Notes: generated from the sequence alone by a model not told the origin. A stretch of DNA of 64,000 bases from Apostichopus japonicus (GCF_037975245.1 NC_092571.1:18624917-18688916), one strand, 5' to 3'; numbered from the stretch's first letter, positions 25,419-40,060 are shown. A program made the numbers and translations.

Positions 25419-28400
25419 AAGAAAATTAGTACAAGTGGAACAAAGCAACAGATCATACAACTCATCACTCCAGCAGACATCTTAACATGATTTGGGAAAA
25501 TAACATTTGTAAAGTAAGTAATAATGGTCAGGTAATGTAATTATGTAGTGCCCTAAATACTGAACAAGTAAAAAAAATCTTAGTTACAAGAACACTTAAG
25601 CCAAAAAGCTGCATTCTGTGTGTGGTTTTTATCCCAAAATATCAGAGTGGAAAAGACATCAATCATTTATTTATCTATTTTACAGTTGGTTGAACTTTGG
25701 AATTTGACTCTACACTGTTAGTGCTGTGTAAACATTTTAAATTGCAGCCTTTACTTCTTTCACAGAACAGTACCAGCTTAGAAGAATTGAAACTGTTAGA
25801 AGGGAAAATGGCTGAGCTATAGTAGCTGATTGATACAGGATTTTAATTTATATTAATCTAGAAAATCACAGTCAGATAATGCAGTATGTGAGTTACATAT
25901 CCTCTGACATGGAGAAAGGAAATAAACATTTTCAATAGAAATTTACTTTTGCAAATCTCTGAAACTTATTGTTCCAGTATTAATATCTATGACAGGGGAA
26001 GTGTCAATTCTAACTAGGCTACATGAGTCTGCCCCCCCTTCCTGTCTCACTCCTCTCCCCTTCCTATCTGACTCCCCCTTCATGTCCCGACCCCCCCTTC
26101 CTGTATCACCCCCCTTCCTGTATCACCCCCCCCCCCTTCCTGCCTCACTCCCTCCCCTCCTATTCCACTGAACTAAATGTTCATTGTTTCTTCACATCCA
26201 ACAATTCATTGAAGAGACAGGTGACTCACAATACTAACATTTGTATATTGCAGACCTGTGCTACACATCCACATGACTACCATACTAAAACATTTGTATG
26301 CAGACCTATGCTAATAATGCTACACAAATACATGACTACCATACTAAAACATTTGTATATTGCAGACCTGTGCTACACATACAAATGACTACCATATTTC
26401 TTTCACTACCTTTCATTATCCAATGAACACATGAAACAGAAAACAAAATTGTTGGTGGCTAAATGCCTAAACATATACATAGTGTGGTAAGCCATACATA
26501 ATATTCATGAACTTGTGCACGCCCAAAATGAAGAGGATTATCTATTGAATATTGTATGAATGTTATGTGACAGACCTAATATGCCAAGTATGAAAACCAT
26601 GGAACCTCTTGTTTTTTTGTTTAAAAGTCATTTCTTGCAATTTGATGAATATTAATAACATAAAATTAGAGACATCATGAAATTGTGTTTATGTACCAAC
26701 ATCACCCTACCAGTATGAACCAATTTTACGTTAAGCCCTGCCCACTAACAAATATCATTGCTATGTAATTACATCACCAAACCAAGTATAAACTAAATCG
26801 TACATATTATATTGACATTTTAAAGATTTTATGGTAGGCCCTGACCACTCAATAATATATTCATGATTTGGGAACCAACAATATTAGGGCACATCTTCTC
26901 ATCATAGGGCATATATCTAATAAGTATGACATTGATTCAACTTGTGTTTGTTGAGATATAATGTTTACAAGCTGTTTAGACAATTTCCGCATTAAGCTCC
27001 ACCCACTCATAAATATTAATGAGGTAAAAGTTGTTGCTGCAAAGAACATATACTTACTATGTACAGTAGTTACATTACTATACCAAGTATGAACTAAATC
27101 GGGCATACTGTTGAAGAGCTATTGCCAACTTAAGAATTTTATGGTAAGTCCCGTCCACTCATTGATATTCATGAGATGGGAACCACAAACAAATAAGCAC
27201 ATCTACACATCACAGGACATTGATTCAACTTGTGGTCGTCGAGATATCGTGTTTACTAGCTAGCCGTTACATACACACGCATATACACGCACACACCTCA
27301 GCACAATTGCAAAGGTTACTGAGCCTTGGGCATCATAACCAAAACCTTTTTTCTTTTTTTCTTTTCTTTTTTCTCATTTGGCAGTGAAATCAGAGTTCTT
27401 ATTTTAAATTACTCTATAGATGCTGACTCATCATCCCTTGCAGTGCACTTGACTAAGTTAATAGCGTGACAAGAGAAACCATTGAACATCAGGTTCTACG
27501 TAATTACTGATGCATTCTTTTCATGTCCAATAGAATCGCCATTCCTTCAAAATTGCATCCTGGTCAGGAGCGAGTCAAAGACTTCTCAATGCAGTTAGTA
27601 ATTGTTAGAGAAGCACGTTGGGGAAATTACAAGAGTGATCTTCCACTCATTACTGATTGCTGAAAATTTGTAATGGCAATAACAAGAAAGACAAGAGGTT
27701 GTGGTGGAGTAGAATTAAGTATTAGATTTTACCAAAGCTGTGGAATATCATGATATATGCAGACAAAACAAGTCATAACTCAGTCAAAGGGTCTGTTTAG
27801 TAGCTCTGTACAATGAAGGCAAGGTACATAACCAACATAATCAAAACAATCTTTTATATGATAAAGTTGTCAGGAGTTCAGGTTGACTTCCACCACTGCA
27901 CAACTTTGGTTTAGAACCAACAAGACAAAGACATTGTGATTCCTTAACTATTAAAAAAACAAATTTACCTTCGGGATATACGTAAATCATACATAGTGAG
28001 AGGCTCAAAAATTTCTGATCTATTAAGTTTTCATATACAAAGTATTAAGACCTTAAAAGAAGCATTTTGAGTTGCTTAATCTATCAAAAAAAATGGTGCT
28101 AATTGATGCTGAACTCCAAAAACAATGTAGTACATTAGCTTGCTGTCGGGTGGCATCTCAATTATTAAAGTAAAAGTCATAGATTTGTTTATAAATAGAA
28201 GTTTAACAATGAAATGTTGAGAATTTAATCAGACCTTACTTATTACCTCACTTGGTGTACAAAATCCATAATTGTATCTTAGCTTGGCAAATTGCAATCT
28301 CATAGCAAATGCCCAAATGTTTGGTGCCCTCTTACCTCCCACTCCCCTTCCCCATGAAGTTTGCCATGTCCACAAAAGATAGGTTGACTTCTGACTGTGT

Positions 28401-31400
28401 TATTGTATTTCTACATCCCCTGCCAACTGCCCCCACCCACCGCCCGAACTTCCAATTGCCTTGCACTGCCACTGTAGTTACAGACATTTTAGCAAATTAT
28501 ACGACTTTGGACATCTGTTAGTCTAACAACAGAGAATCAGCTATAATATTCAATTTCAAGGACACTGATTGTGAAATTCTCTGTCTGGTTAAAGTCTTTT
28601 CCTCCCAGGTGTGAGTAACAGGTGGACACCAACCAATAGTTTCCATGGTATCAGACACCAAACAGACACAAGTTATCATAATTCAAATGATTTGATATTT
28701 AACAGATGTGCCTGTATGTTTTTGTGATTGTCTGACCCTCTGTGAAGGACCAGCATTATAAAGGTCATGTAGGGAACTTGATTACTTCCACCTCCAGTAG
28801 AAAATGAAGGCCAAGGATCCTGTCCCCTCCTATCAGACTGAACAGCCTAGCACCATGTAAAAGAGCACTGGCAACATATTAACTAAGAAAAAAAGAGGTG
28901 GGGGAAAGGGAGGGTGGCATCATGTTAATGAACACTAGTAATGCATTTACAAAATCAGAGGTGGGAAGAGGAAGTCTATGTTCAGAAGTTGATAACATAT
29001 TAACTAACAAAAACAAAAGGTGGAGAGAGGGTGGTACCATGTTAAAGACAACTGTTAACATATTAACTAACACCATGTTAATAAACACTGGGAAAGTACT
29101 AACAACAGCATCAAACCAGGAGAGAGATGGGAGGGGGATCACCATGTCATGAGCACAGGAAACATACTATCAAATCATGAGAGATTGGAGGAAGGTAAGA
29201 GATAGAACCAAGTAACCACCCTTCCTGGGAGATTGGAAACAATGGCCCGAAATTCCAGGAAATAGTGGGAAATGTCAATACAGAGAACATAATTACATGA
29301 ACATGTGTGCTGTGAGTCAAATGTCAATAACAAAAGGGTTCAAAATACATGATTTACATCATTCAGATGTTAACAATACTTTCTACTGAAACAATACTGT
29401 ACACATTACTCAACTTAATTGAGCAATGAAACAATTATAACACAAACAGTACAATGTTTGACTAGTATGCCGCCTAGCTTAATGTATTACATTGCATTGC
29501 AGTGGAATGAAAACCTGAAGGTTCATCATTTATTTCAGTTTTTGTGACACTTTGGTTGAAAGAATATCCATTTGTCATCTTTAATCGGCAACACATCAAC
29601 ACAGCATTGTACGTAATTTTCCATACAAGTTACACAATGCTGCGGTACGCCACAACTAGCCTGAAATGAGGCCTATTGTACCTGCTGTCTAAACTATGAT
29701 GAGTGTACAAAGGGTATCATGTTAGTTGTTGAATCAATAAAGAAATATTTTGCGGGTCATAAATTTGTTCAGAAAGACAGAGATGAAAAAAAAGACATTA
29801 TATGTGTGCTGAATCTCAGTACGGGTATATGTATACATGTACATCGAACTACTAACATCATGACCCAAAATAAGATTGCAATTAAATTTCTAAACTAAGA
29901 TGACTCTTGTTTCATAAATTATGCACATTATTGTTAATTAGCACATATTATATTTATGGTTCTTCTTAATATTAAATATTTACAATTTTCGTCATTTTTC
30001 ATATTGGTGTTAATCCCAAACAATTAGCTTTTATCAGTAATTTATCAACATTTCAAAGTGACTTTATTTGAAAATAACACGGACCAGGTTAGGTAATCTA
30101 CCACATTATTATAGGAGTTTAGTAACGAGTAAAATTTAAGTTTACCATAATAAAGAAGTTGCAAATTTTTATTCTCTTTTGTGCATGTTATAAAAATATT
30201 CAAAGCTTCACTTACATATCAATTTTATCACTTAATGCTATTTGGCAGCTGCAGTCTGTTTGGGCTATTCCATTAGACCGCCAACTGTCTTTAATTATCA
30301 TAAAGAGTATTTTGCCCACTGTGGTACTGGAAAAAAAGCACACCTAATGGTATGACAGAAACTCATTAGAACTAACAGCTCTGAAAATCAATAAAGTTTA
30401 TGAGGTTGAAAGAACACAACTTATAGGACTACCGTATGCTTGAATCTTAAGCATCCGTCTGTCTTGCTGTCAAGAGTCTTATTGTCGGTCAGCTCTGTCA
30501 GAGATAAAGTATTGATTACCAAGAGCCTCGTGTAAAGTTAGCCAAATTAGAGTTGTATTTTGCTGAGGAACAACAATAAAATGTCTATCTTGGAAGATTT
30601 TACATGCATGATCTGATGATCTGAAGTTTAGAAATTGTTTAATTAAATTAGCCACAAACCAATGTTCGATGGATGGGGGGATGGTTCCATCAGAACTGTG
30701 ATATGTTATTGTTAACTTAAAGTCTTAAATATTATCCCTTTGATCCCATGTTACCTACCAATTGCAGTAACTGTAAGTGTCTAGTTGCAATTGCAGTAAC
30801 TGTATATGTCCGAGTTGCAACAAGTCACTTGATTTGTGGCAGAGTTAGTCATTTGTAGGAATTTCTCTGACTCTGGTCAAGTCATTGATTTCAGTCATTG
30901 ATTGTGTTAATAATTCCTTTTACATCATAGCCAGCGCACATTGTAGAAGGTATACTGTACAGTATGTGAGATACCATACTTTGTGTTGGAAGTAGATAAT
31001 TGTTTGTGAGGTCATTAAGGTAACAAGAATAAACAGCTCTCTTTTCTCAGGTGAACACTAATTATTTTTCCCAATTTTGTTTGTTTTATCTGTTTGGCTC
31101 CATTTATGGAAAAAGATGATTTGCCGGTTCTGACCCATTTCCCATATAGTATGTAAATAACTTTTTACTCAATGTCGACTAAAGCTTCAATGGCTACTTC
31201 TGACGGATGTACAGTACTGTATGATGTAGTGTACACTTGAACCTTGCACAAAAACTTTAACTGAAGCATGTAGTCAAAGGGACCACAAAAATTTAGGAAA
31301 GTTTGCAAGGAAGAAATAAATGTGTGTATGAATGGACATTTTGCTTTAGCAACTCTTAATGCGGAGAGAACAAACACACTGTGAGATTGAAAATATTTTT

Positions 31401-32117
31401 CAGTATCAGAAATGTTAACTTCTGGACACGAAAAGAGATTGTCTCAACTCACAACAGTTTGTGATCAAAACAATGATTCAAATATTATGTGATATTCTTA
31501 GAACAATTCAACTACAACTTTGTACCAAGAGCGATTGTTGTCGAAAACCTGTGTAAACAAGTCCTACCCTTATGATATTTGAGTGCACACAATATATGGG
31601 AGCATATAGCACAAATTCCACTATCTCTACACAGGGGAAAGTAACTTACAAGTAATTGTTGTTAAACCAACATATACTTTGTGTTCATCAAGCAGTGCAG
31701 ATCTATCATGAATGTTAGCAGACAATGGGAGACTGACTTCGGACAGCTTGCGGCTTTGATAAGCCAATGATGGCTTCTTCGCGAGTTCCTGCTTGCAGGA
31801 GGATCTAATACAATACACCTTGTGTGAGCAACAGTTTTGATTTGCATGTCCATATACTGTATATGAGCCTAGTAACTAGTCTAGTCTACATTAATTTGAA
31901 AATTGTATGCTGAATGCTCTTTTTTGCTTAAATACATTTCCCTAAACCAAATTTCTGCAATTGTCTACAGTTTAAGATATGATTTCACACCCAAGTAAGT
32001 CTACTTAAATCATAAACTTAAACTTTAGTGTTTGACCATGGAGGTTGATACACTCTTTTGCTCCTTACATGATTAATGATATGCATTGCATTTAAATTCT
32101 TTTCCATGGATATACAG
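25419..32117. other. mostly unannotated; pyrimidine tracts, short repeats and old dispersed repeats
   Basis: The stretch holds CT-rich sequence with CTTCCTGTATCACCCC units (26030-26165) and three ~55-bp copies around CATTTGTATATTGCAGACCT (26235-26395). From 26700 to 27300 there are diverged copies of a phrase with CCAAGTATGAACTAAATCG and CCACTCATAAATATTAATGA. A 33-bp duplication around ATTGCAGTAACTGTA is at 30760-30815. None of the short frames is convincing. Confidence 0.5.
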
Positions 32118-32315
32118 GCATATTGTAACACAAAGTTTATGCAGCTTATGCAAGAAATTGAAGAACAAAACAAGAGTTGCACCGATGCTAGTCAGCTTTT
32201 AAAGATATCCGATAATTTAAATCCCAATATTAGCTGTTACCTGGCAGATACAGATATTGAAAATTACGTGCTAAAATTGCTTGGATACAACCAGATTTTA
32301 GCAATACTACAGTAG
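32118..32315 (+). CDS. candidate terminal exon, family unknown
   Basis: After the possible acceptor GGATATACAG a frame stays open to TAG at 32313. It reads YCNTKFMQLMQEIEEQNKSC and later YLADTDIENYVLKLLGYN. The composition looks helical and soluble. No upstream partner exon was found, so this may be a spurious frame. Confidence 0.25.
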   Translation, partial: AYCNTKFMQLMQEIEEQNKSCTDASQLLKISDNLNPNISCYLADTDIENYVLKLLGYNQILAILQ

Positions 32316-35300
32316 ACCTAAGTCTTCATGTATAATCAGTAGTGAGCCACACATTCTATTTGTGAAAATTTCCCACCAAAACATAAACTTCCACTTACAG
32401 CCTTACAGGCACTATAGTGCTTGTACCTTATAGTATCATGTAGGCTAATTGTGTTACAAGTAAACAATGTTAACAGGATAGTGCAATGTAATGCTACCTT
32501 TACATTTACTCATCAGGAATAGATCAATCACCAAAAGATGATGAAGAACAAAGTTCAAACATGCAACAGCATCATTAGCATGATTACTAGACTTTTCTAG
32601 CTTATAATATAACTTCAAGTAAACGTCAGTGCTTAGGCACCTGTCATGGTTACGCAAGTTGTGCAACAATGACAGCTTGGCCTTAGTAACATTAGCGCAG
32701 ATCAGTGATCAACAAAACATTTTTAATTGGGCAGTGATTCACGGACAGCACAAAAAGACTAAATTGAAATCCAATTGTTATGGAATATGCAACCTGGGTA
32801 TTAATGACAAACTTGTATTCCAATGTTTAGCTTTATCTGTTTCCAAGCAGAAAAGCAGGGCTGTGTATTTGCCCCTCACATGGAAACTTGGGAGTTTGAA
32901 TGAATGAGTATTGCATGAATGGATAAAGAAGGAGCCCTGTGAATGTTCTAGTTTTGCATAAACTGCCTGACAATTTTAGGATGTATTCTTTCCGACCTTG
33001 CACCTAGAAACTGTCACAAACCATGCATTCAGTGAAATTCCCATTTACTTAAATAATGTATAACGTAACATACTTTTAAGGAATGTATACAATTTAACTT
33101 ATTAAGGTGTCTGTAGAACTTCTGTTACACATGTAAACAACATACTGTAAAGTATTACTCTGGGAGGCTAGCTAAGGTACTGTCAGTGTTCATACTTTAC
33201 CAACTCATAAGCCACTTCTGGAATAGCTCAGTGGTGTTGTTGTACCACATATCCTCCTCTAATACTAGGCTAGCCTAAATGACTACACTGACTTTGCCTA
33301 ACAGTTAGGCCAACCATTAGGCCTAAATAAGGACCTAGGTTAAGTCCTTTCACCTTAAATTCATGTAAAAGGTCCTGTATTGCCCCATCCATACATAATC
33401 TCAAAGTAATTAGCCTATCCTCTTTGAGAAATCTAATTGTCCTTAAAGAAACAGAGCTGATCCTGGTCTATGCTATCATCAATTTTTAGCATGTTTAAAT
33501 TTGGGGTAAATAGAATATTACTTATCTTGATGCAAGACCTATTTGACATGGCTATTTTACACTGGTTACAAGGGAACTCTAAGAATAGGATGAAGTTAGG
33601 CCTAATGTGGGTATTGTCTGGGTACTAATTTAGAATCCGTACCATTCGACTATTTCTGGTAATGCATTTCCCGCTTACTATCTCCCTCCCACATTCATGT
33701 AAGTTAGGCCAATATTACTAACGGCTAACGTTAGAGGAAACTTGTAATGGGACAGCCTAGCATACATTTGCTGATTTGATCAACCTATCAATTTCTAACC
33801 AATCCAGATGAAGTTCAGTCTTTGACAATTTCAAGAAAGGCCTATCCTAGGCTGGATTAGAAATGATCATAACATAAAGCCTAGGTAATACAAGTAGACC
33901 AAACGTTAGGCCTAAGTTTGGCGATTCGCCTTAGCTCTACTGTTTAGTGTTGGTAGCGTAACTGGGTTAGTCTAACTTCGGACGAAGTTCCTAGCACTAG
34001 TTTACACACCTAATTCTTTAATTTAGATTGTGGTCTCCCAGTTTTCGTATCACTTTCTCATACACGAAAAACTTACCTACTCATGAAAGTGCGATGTCAA
34101 ACTAATTGTATAAACAACCTTATATTCAATTCCTCTGAAAATTTTCCTGCCAACAAACCAGATGAAATTCATTAAATTCCGTCCAATCTGGATGCGGTTG
34201 CTAGTGCTACTACTGTATTCCGAGTTAGTTTATGTACCGTATTCATCATACGGTGTATAGATATGCAGTGGTAACATTCTCTTACACTGCAATTTTGGGA
34301 ATCTGACGCATCGAGACGCGAGCAGCAGTAGCGGACCAAAACAGTTGTGTGGTATCCCGATACTTTCAAACTGTTTTCATTTGTCTCCCTCAGTTTTACA
34401 CTAGTTAAGTTTTTAATTTGCCATAATATGAAGGATGAAATACAACTTTTTTTAAGTACAGTACTTACAAAGCGAAGGGAATTTTTTAAGCTAAAAATAG
34501 TTAATATGCTCAAATGAGCAAAAAAAACAACCCTCTATGGATGCAGTGATTCCAGGCTTGAGCAATTATTCATTGGAGCGAAATATTATTACAGTTACTA
34601 AAGTGTGAATGAACTGACATTAACAATGAGGACAATATTGATGAATGGAGTTCATAGTTGCATTTGTCGTGTAGTAAATGAGCAATTAGACATTTAATCT
34701 TACTATATAGGTGAACACCTTGAAAGAATAGAGACAGAAAATGATTTTCATACCACTATATCCTTTCCACTGTTACTACCATGTATTAGAATGCAAAAAT
34801 GTTACCTAGTGTAATCCATTTAAAGCAGCTATTTCAGTTAATACAATTTGTATGCCTATTGTTGCCCAAATCTCATAACAATGTAGTTCAAGTTAGCTTC
34901 AGTTAACCGAATAAATAGTTGAAAGTTTTTAGTATGCGTTTACATGTGAATAGTATGAACAAGAATGCAAAAAGCATTGAAGTCTGATGACCTCTATACA
35001 CTAGACTACTATTTGTTTACCACAAATAGCTCTCATATTATAAATGTCCTTAAAGGGTGTGAAGACTTGCCGAAAAGAAACGTCTAATGCCAGTAATTTG
35101 ACCTAGTTTCGAATGAGGTGTAACAGAAATGGTAAACAACACAATTGCTCCCATAAAATACACACACAGCTTGCTACTGTCGGTAATTAGACACTAGTGT
35201 ACATTCAGTACATACAGCTGCGGTCAATACCCACAGCACAGTATACAAACGATACAGTGATGGACATCTCAGGTCCAGCTAAAGATGACAAGGTATTACG

Positions 35301-35496
35301 TTTCATTACTGTCTGCATTTTGCAGCGACAAGCAGAAAACTTCACTTACAAGCAACGGAAAGTTAACTTTTTCAGAGGGCGGCACACGGTTTGGGGCGAG
35401 TCTTCGATGCCTTTAACTACTATTTTGATGTACAATTGCAGTATGGCATGATAAACACAGGTGTACTGTATGTGGCAATACACATGGCACCTCCAC
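32316..35496. other. no gene seen; AGGCCTA-rich
   Basis: From 33250 to 33950 the words AGGCCTA, TAGCCTA and CTAGGC recur. A short ATG frame at 35261 (MDISGPAKDDK followed by GTATTA) could be a first exon but has no support. Confidence 0.35.
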
Positions 35497-36315
35497 CAAA
35501 AACAATAAGGGGTTTTGTATTCAATATGATGCATCCACACTCTAAGTATGAGAAGTATCCATGATTCCTACCTTGATATATCAGCTTAATGGTTTGCAGA
35601 GTTTGACCTGATCTGGTGACTTCAAATTAACTTTGACCTATACCAACAACAACAGCTGGATTTCTTGTACCCAATATAGCAAATACATATGCAATGTATG
35701 GTAAGTTTCCATGATTTCTATCTTAAGATATCATGTTTAAAGGTTTCCAGAGTTTAACTGCTGGTGACCCAGATGACCTTTGACATCCACCAATTTTTTT
35801 AGTTCTATTCAATACTCAGCATCCACATGCTAAGTATGAAAAGTATCCATACTTCCTAACTTGGGATATAGTGTTTACAAGGTTTTCAATATTGACCTCT
35901 GGTGACCTCACATGACCTTTGACTTCCCCTAACACGACAGAGTTCTTTTACTCCATATAACACATCCACATGATTAATATGAGAAGTATCTGTATCCTAT
36001 CTTTGAGATATCCTGTTTACAAAGTTTTCAGTGTTTGACGTTTGGTGACCTCAGATGACCTTGACATCGAAGAAACACTATAGGCTCCTCCTTCTCAATA
36101 TGACACATCCACATTCCAGGTATGAAAGGTTTGCATAATTCCTGTCATGAGATATCGTGTTTACAAGGTTTTCAGCGTTTTGACCTATGGTGACCTCAGA
36201 TAACCTTTAACTTCCACCTCAAACAATAGTTCTTCTACTCACTATAATGCACCCACATGCCAAGTATAAAAGTAAACATACCAATAAGCTGGGTGTCACA
36301 CACACACATACACAC
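35497..36315. repeat. degenerate ~140-bp tandem family containing TGACCTTTGAC, ending in CA repeats
   Basis: Five to six diverged copies. Each runs from CACATCCACATGCCAAGTAT through GAGATATCGTGTTTACAAGG and TTTTCAGCGTTTGACC to GGTGACCTCAGATGACCTTT and GACTTCCACC. The family ends in a short CA microsatellite near 36299. TGACCTTTGACNT resembles a DR1 nuclear-receptor site. Similar phrases recur in many marine invertebrate genomes (recollection, not checked). Confidence 0.8.
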
Positions 36316-37359
36316 ACAATCATGACTGCATAGGTTTCTCCTGTCATCGATATCAATAATATCTGTGATAAAGGTTGAATAGAAATATTACTTTCTTATT
36401 AACCTTCATTTGGTGAAAATAATTAGAATATTTAAGTGTGCTGGATTATAATTTTGGATGATGTTGGTAGGTGTAGTAACATTGTCAACCAAATGCAAAA
36501 GTTGATATACTAATAAGCTGGGATACACAGAATGAAACTCACTTTATTGAGCATTACTAGTCCAGTCTCCCTGCAGTCAGTAATCTTGCACAAAAGAATG
36601 AGCACTTCCTGATCTTGTGATGTGTGAGTGATTTAGGAGGAGATGCAAGCGGCTCTATCTAGTATACAAAAAGGTGTGTATGTACCAGCACAAGAAGAAG
36701 CTTTCAGTGCCACCCAAGTTCATGCTCTTATAGAATAGCCAGTTTGGTTCCTGGAAAAGTTATATCACCAATCCATCTATTTGGAGCATTCATTTTTCCT
36801 TAAGCATATTATGACAATAAGAATATGTTGTTCTTATCCCATATTTCCCTGACCCCCACCCCTCAACTTGACTCCACGGCTTGGGACTGTAGCCACCAAC
36901 TCCCTCCCTCTCATCAGACTGATGTAGGACATTATAATAAAGATAACCTTGTAGTAACCAATTTAGATTCTAACTTATCAATCACAAAACCGTATTACAA
37001 TTATTAACTACTTTGAATGACGAGGAGTCAAATGTAAATAACTACTACAGTAGCCTTTGAACTGCCACACACCACCTGCACATGGAACATAGTGAAATTG
37101 TTACCTATAGTTATTTGTTTTTATTTATGTAAGTTTTGAAGTTTCCCCTGTGGAGTTAACCTTTGACCACCTTGTCACTGTACGAGAAAATACTTAAAAC
37201 GTATCAGAAACATGAGAGAAATACAGAACATCACTTAAAACACAAGTTTAAGAGTAGTAGTTCATTTATTGTTATTATATAATTATTTATAAGTGATATC
37301 CATATAATCCTAATTATTATTTTATAGTATATCTGGACTAGTTTGTCTGTCAGCACTAG
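36316..37359. other. no gene seen
   Basis: AT-rich sequence with short frames only. Confidence 0.4.
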
Positions 37360-38110
37360 CATATCATGATAAATAGCATACCTGGTTTATCTCTCATAAA
37401 CATTATAGCATAACTGGTATGTAATCGTTAACATAGCATACCTGGTAACTTATCGTTAACATAGCATACCTGGTATATGTAATCATAAACATAGCATAAC
37501 TGGTATATGTAATCATAAACATAGCATACTAGTTTATGTCATCTTAAACATAGCATATCTGGTATATAATCGTAAACATAGCATACCTGGTATATGTAAT
37601 CATAAACATAGCATACCTGGTATATGTAATCATAAACATAGCATACTAGTTTATGTCATCTTAAACATAGCATATCTGGTATATAATCGTAAACATAGCA
37701 TACCTGGTATATGTAATCATAAACATAGCATACCTGGTATATGTAATCATAAACATAGCATACCTGGTATATGTAATCGTAAACATAGCATACCTGGTTT
37801 ATCTGTCATAAACATTTTAGTGTAACTGGTATATAATCGTAAACATAGCACACCTGGTATATGTAATAATAAACATAGCATATCTGGTATATGTAATCAT
37901 AAACATAGCATACTAGTTTATGTCATCATAAACATAGCATACCTGGTATATGTCATCATAAACATAGCATAACTGGTATGTAATCATAAACATAGCATAC
38001 CTGGTTTATGTCATCATAAACATAGTACATCTGGTTTATGTTTACATAAACATAGCATATCTGGTCTAAGTGATCATAAACATTATAGCATATCTGGGCT
38101 ATGTAATAAA
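37360..38110. repeat. 30-bp minisatellite array
   Basis: About 24 copies of a 30-bp unit (AACATAGCATACCTGGTATA, TGTAATCATA) with variants ACTAGTTTATGTCATC and GTATATAATCG. A block of about 120 bp containing the ACTAGTTT variant is duplicated at 37525 and 37645. Flanking copies decay on both sides. Confidence 0.95.
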
Positions 38111-38466
38111 GATACACACTATGCATACCATATCTGTGCTATATTATCATTATAAACGCTATAGCAATGCATATCTCAAATAAGTTATCATATTATACAC
38201 AGGGCTATATTACCTGATATTAGCATATCTGGATGGTGTGAACATTTTGACAAATTTCCAACTAACACACTCTTCTTATGTGAGTGTACGACATAAATAA
38301 CATATGAAAGGTAGCTACTGACTGCTTCTTCATGGTTCCCACACTTTAAACATATTAGAATTTTTCAAGACCACAACAAATTTTTTTTGCCGATTAGAGA
38401 AACATCCATTACAAATAAGTTATAAAACCATTTGCAAGCCCTTTATTTCAGGTAAAATCAAAGGCC

Positions 38467-38744
38467 GTGGCTATTCTTACGACTAGTCGTAACAATTAAT
38501 TATAAACTATTCTTACGACAAAGGCGAATTCAGGCGCAGTAAAGTGAATAAAGCAACTGCGCATGTAGTAGGGGTAACCCTAACCCTAACTTTAACCCTA
38601 AACCCCAATCCTAACCCTAAGACTAACCCTAACCGATGAATTATTGTTACTCCTGGTCGTAAAAATAGTACGCCTGTCATAAAAATAGCAACTGCGCATG
38701 CGTAATCGGAAATTATTCTTACGAATAGTCGTAAGAATAGCCAC
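38467..38744. mobile_element. MITE-like inverted-repeat element carrying telomere-type repeats
   Basis: The ends at 38467-38492 and 38719-38744 form 26-bp terminal inverted repeats with one mismatch (GTGGCTATTCTTACGACTA at the left end). Inside are degenerate CCCTAA repeats (38572-38633) and two copies of GCAACTGCGCATG (38551 and 38688). No coding frame is present, so it would be non-autonomous. AAAATCAAA lies close to both ends and might include a target duplication, but the exact borders are uncertain. Confidence 0.75.
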
Positions 38745-40060
38745 TTTGAAAATCAAAAGGTGATCACTTCGTAGGGTCACCATCACCCACTGTGCTGGGT
38801 TTGTACAAGGAACTAAAATACCATTGCATCTTATATTCATAACTTCACATGGAATAAATATTTAACAGTATCATGTTTGTTTGAAAACACAAGCCTAGAA
38901 TTCCAAAGACAGACAATAATGTTACTCAAATAAATCAAGTTCAATAGGAAGGTTGAATCCTCCTACCCGTTTCTCTCTCTCGACACCCCCCCCCCACCCC
39001 CCTCCCTCCCGATATCAATCATTGCAATATTATCGCCAGCAGATCTATCAGGGCAAACAAACAGCTCCCCCCTTAAACTATCTAATCTGTCCTCAACAGA
39101 GATAATATATAATATAAACAACATTGGTAAGATCAAACTACACTCAAATAAGAAATGCCCTGTCCAGCATTACTCAATTAACAATATTGCGACAAAAACT
39201 GGAAACATACTAAATACTATGAAAGAGAAATAACAATGAAATAGTGTATTAAATACATATATGGTAACATGGTGTTCAAGCAATGTTTAGTACATATCCT
39301 ATTTATGATCCTTATCCCTTCCCAATATTCCATCCTACTCCTAATAAATTTAAATCTTTGACTGTACAAAATTAAACAAATTGGACGGAAAGTTGCAGCA
39401 GGCTTGGTAATAAAAAATAATCTTATTTTATAAAAAAATTAAAACAGGTTAAAATCTAAGTTTTCTACAGCAGGCAACATACCATATGCTATTTGTAAAA
39501 TAAATTCAAAGAAACCAGCAACAGCAATGTTTGTACCACTGCCTATACAACAACCATTAGAAGCCTTTGAGGGGAGAACAGATGGCTTTCTCTTTGTTCT
39601 GATGTATGGTTAATGTGTATGGGTTGGTCTATCTGGTTTACTATTAAAGCATCACATGACTGGATATTGTTAATATTTTATGCAATCAATTACTAAATTC
39701 TCCTTCTATTAAATAGTGCCATTAGCTGGACAAGTCAAGTTTCATTCAAATTAATGAATTAGAAGTCAAATCTTTTGAAATTCTTCAAATTCTTTGAACA
39801 GTTTTGAAATGCATAAATGTTGCTGAGCCAAACAATTACGGAAGGCGTCTTCATTTCTACAAATTACTTCTTATTTTGAGAAATTCACAGTAGGTAACAA
39901 AACAGATCACCAAACGAAAAAAGCTGCATCAACGTAACTTCTGCAATTTGAAACCTAAGGGTCAACATGAAGTGATGGTGGGATCTGCTACAATTCTTAC
40001 ATCACAAATATAATGAGAAATGAAGAGCCATCTAGCAGAGACTGTCACTGACACTCAGCA
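38745..40060. other. no gene seen; poly-C run
   Basis: A C-rich run lies at 38984-39010. The right part is probably 3' flank or UTR of the ankyrin-C2 gene. Confidence 0.4.

Noticed and set aside
27518-27664. Short frame MSNRIAIPSKLHPGQERV
   Set aside because: Under 50 codons, no domain or splice support; resemblance to retroelement integrase linkers is too faint.
35197-35451. First exon MDISGPAKDDK
   Set aside because: A plausible ATG and GT are present, but no downstream exon or promoter evidence was found.
38572-38633. A true chromosome end
   Set aside because: The CCCTAA repeats are few, degenerate and enclosed by inverted repeats, with genes on one side and more sequence on both.
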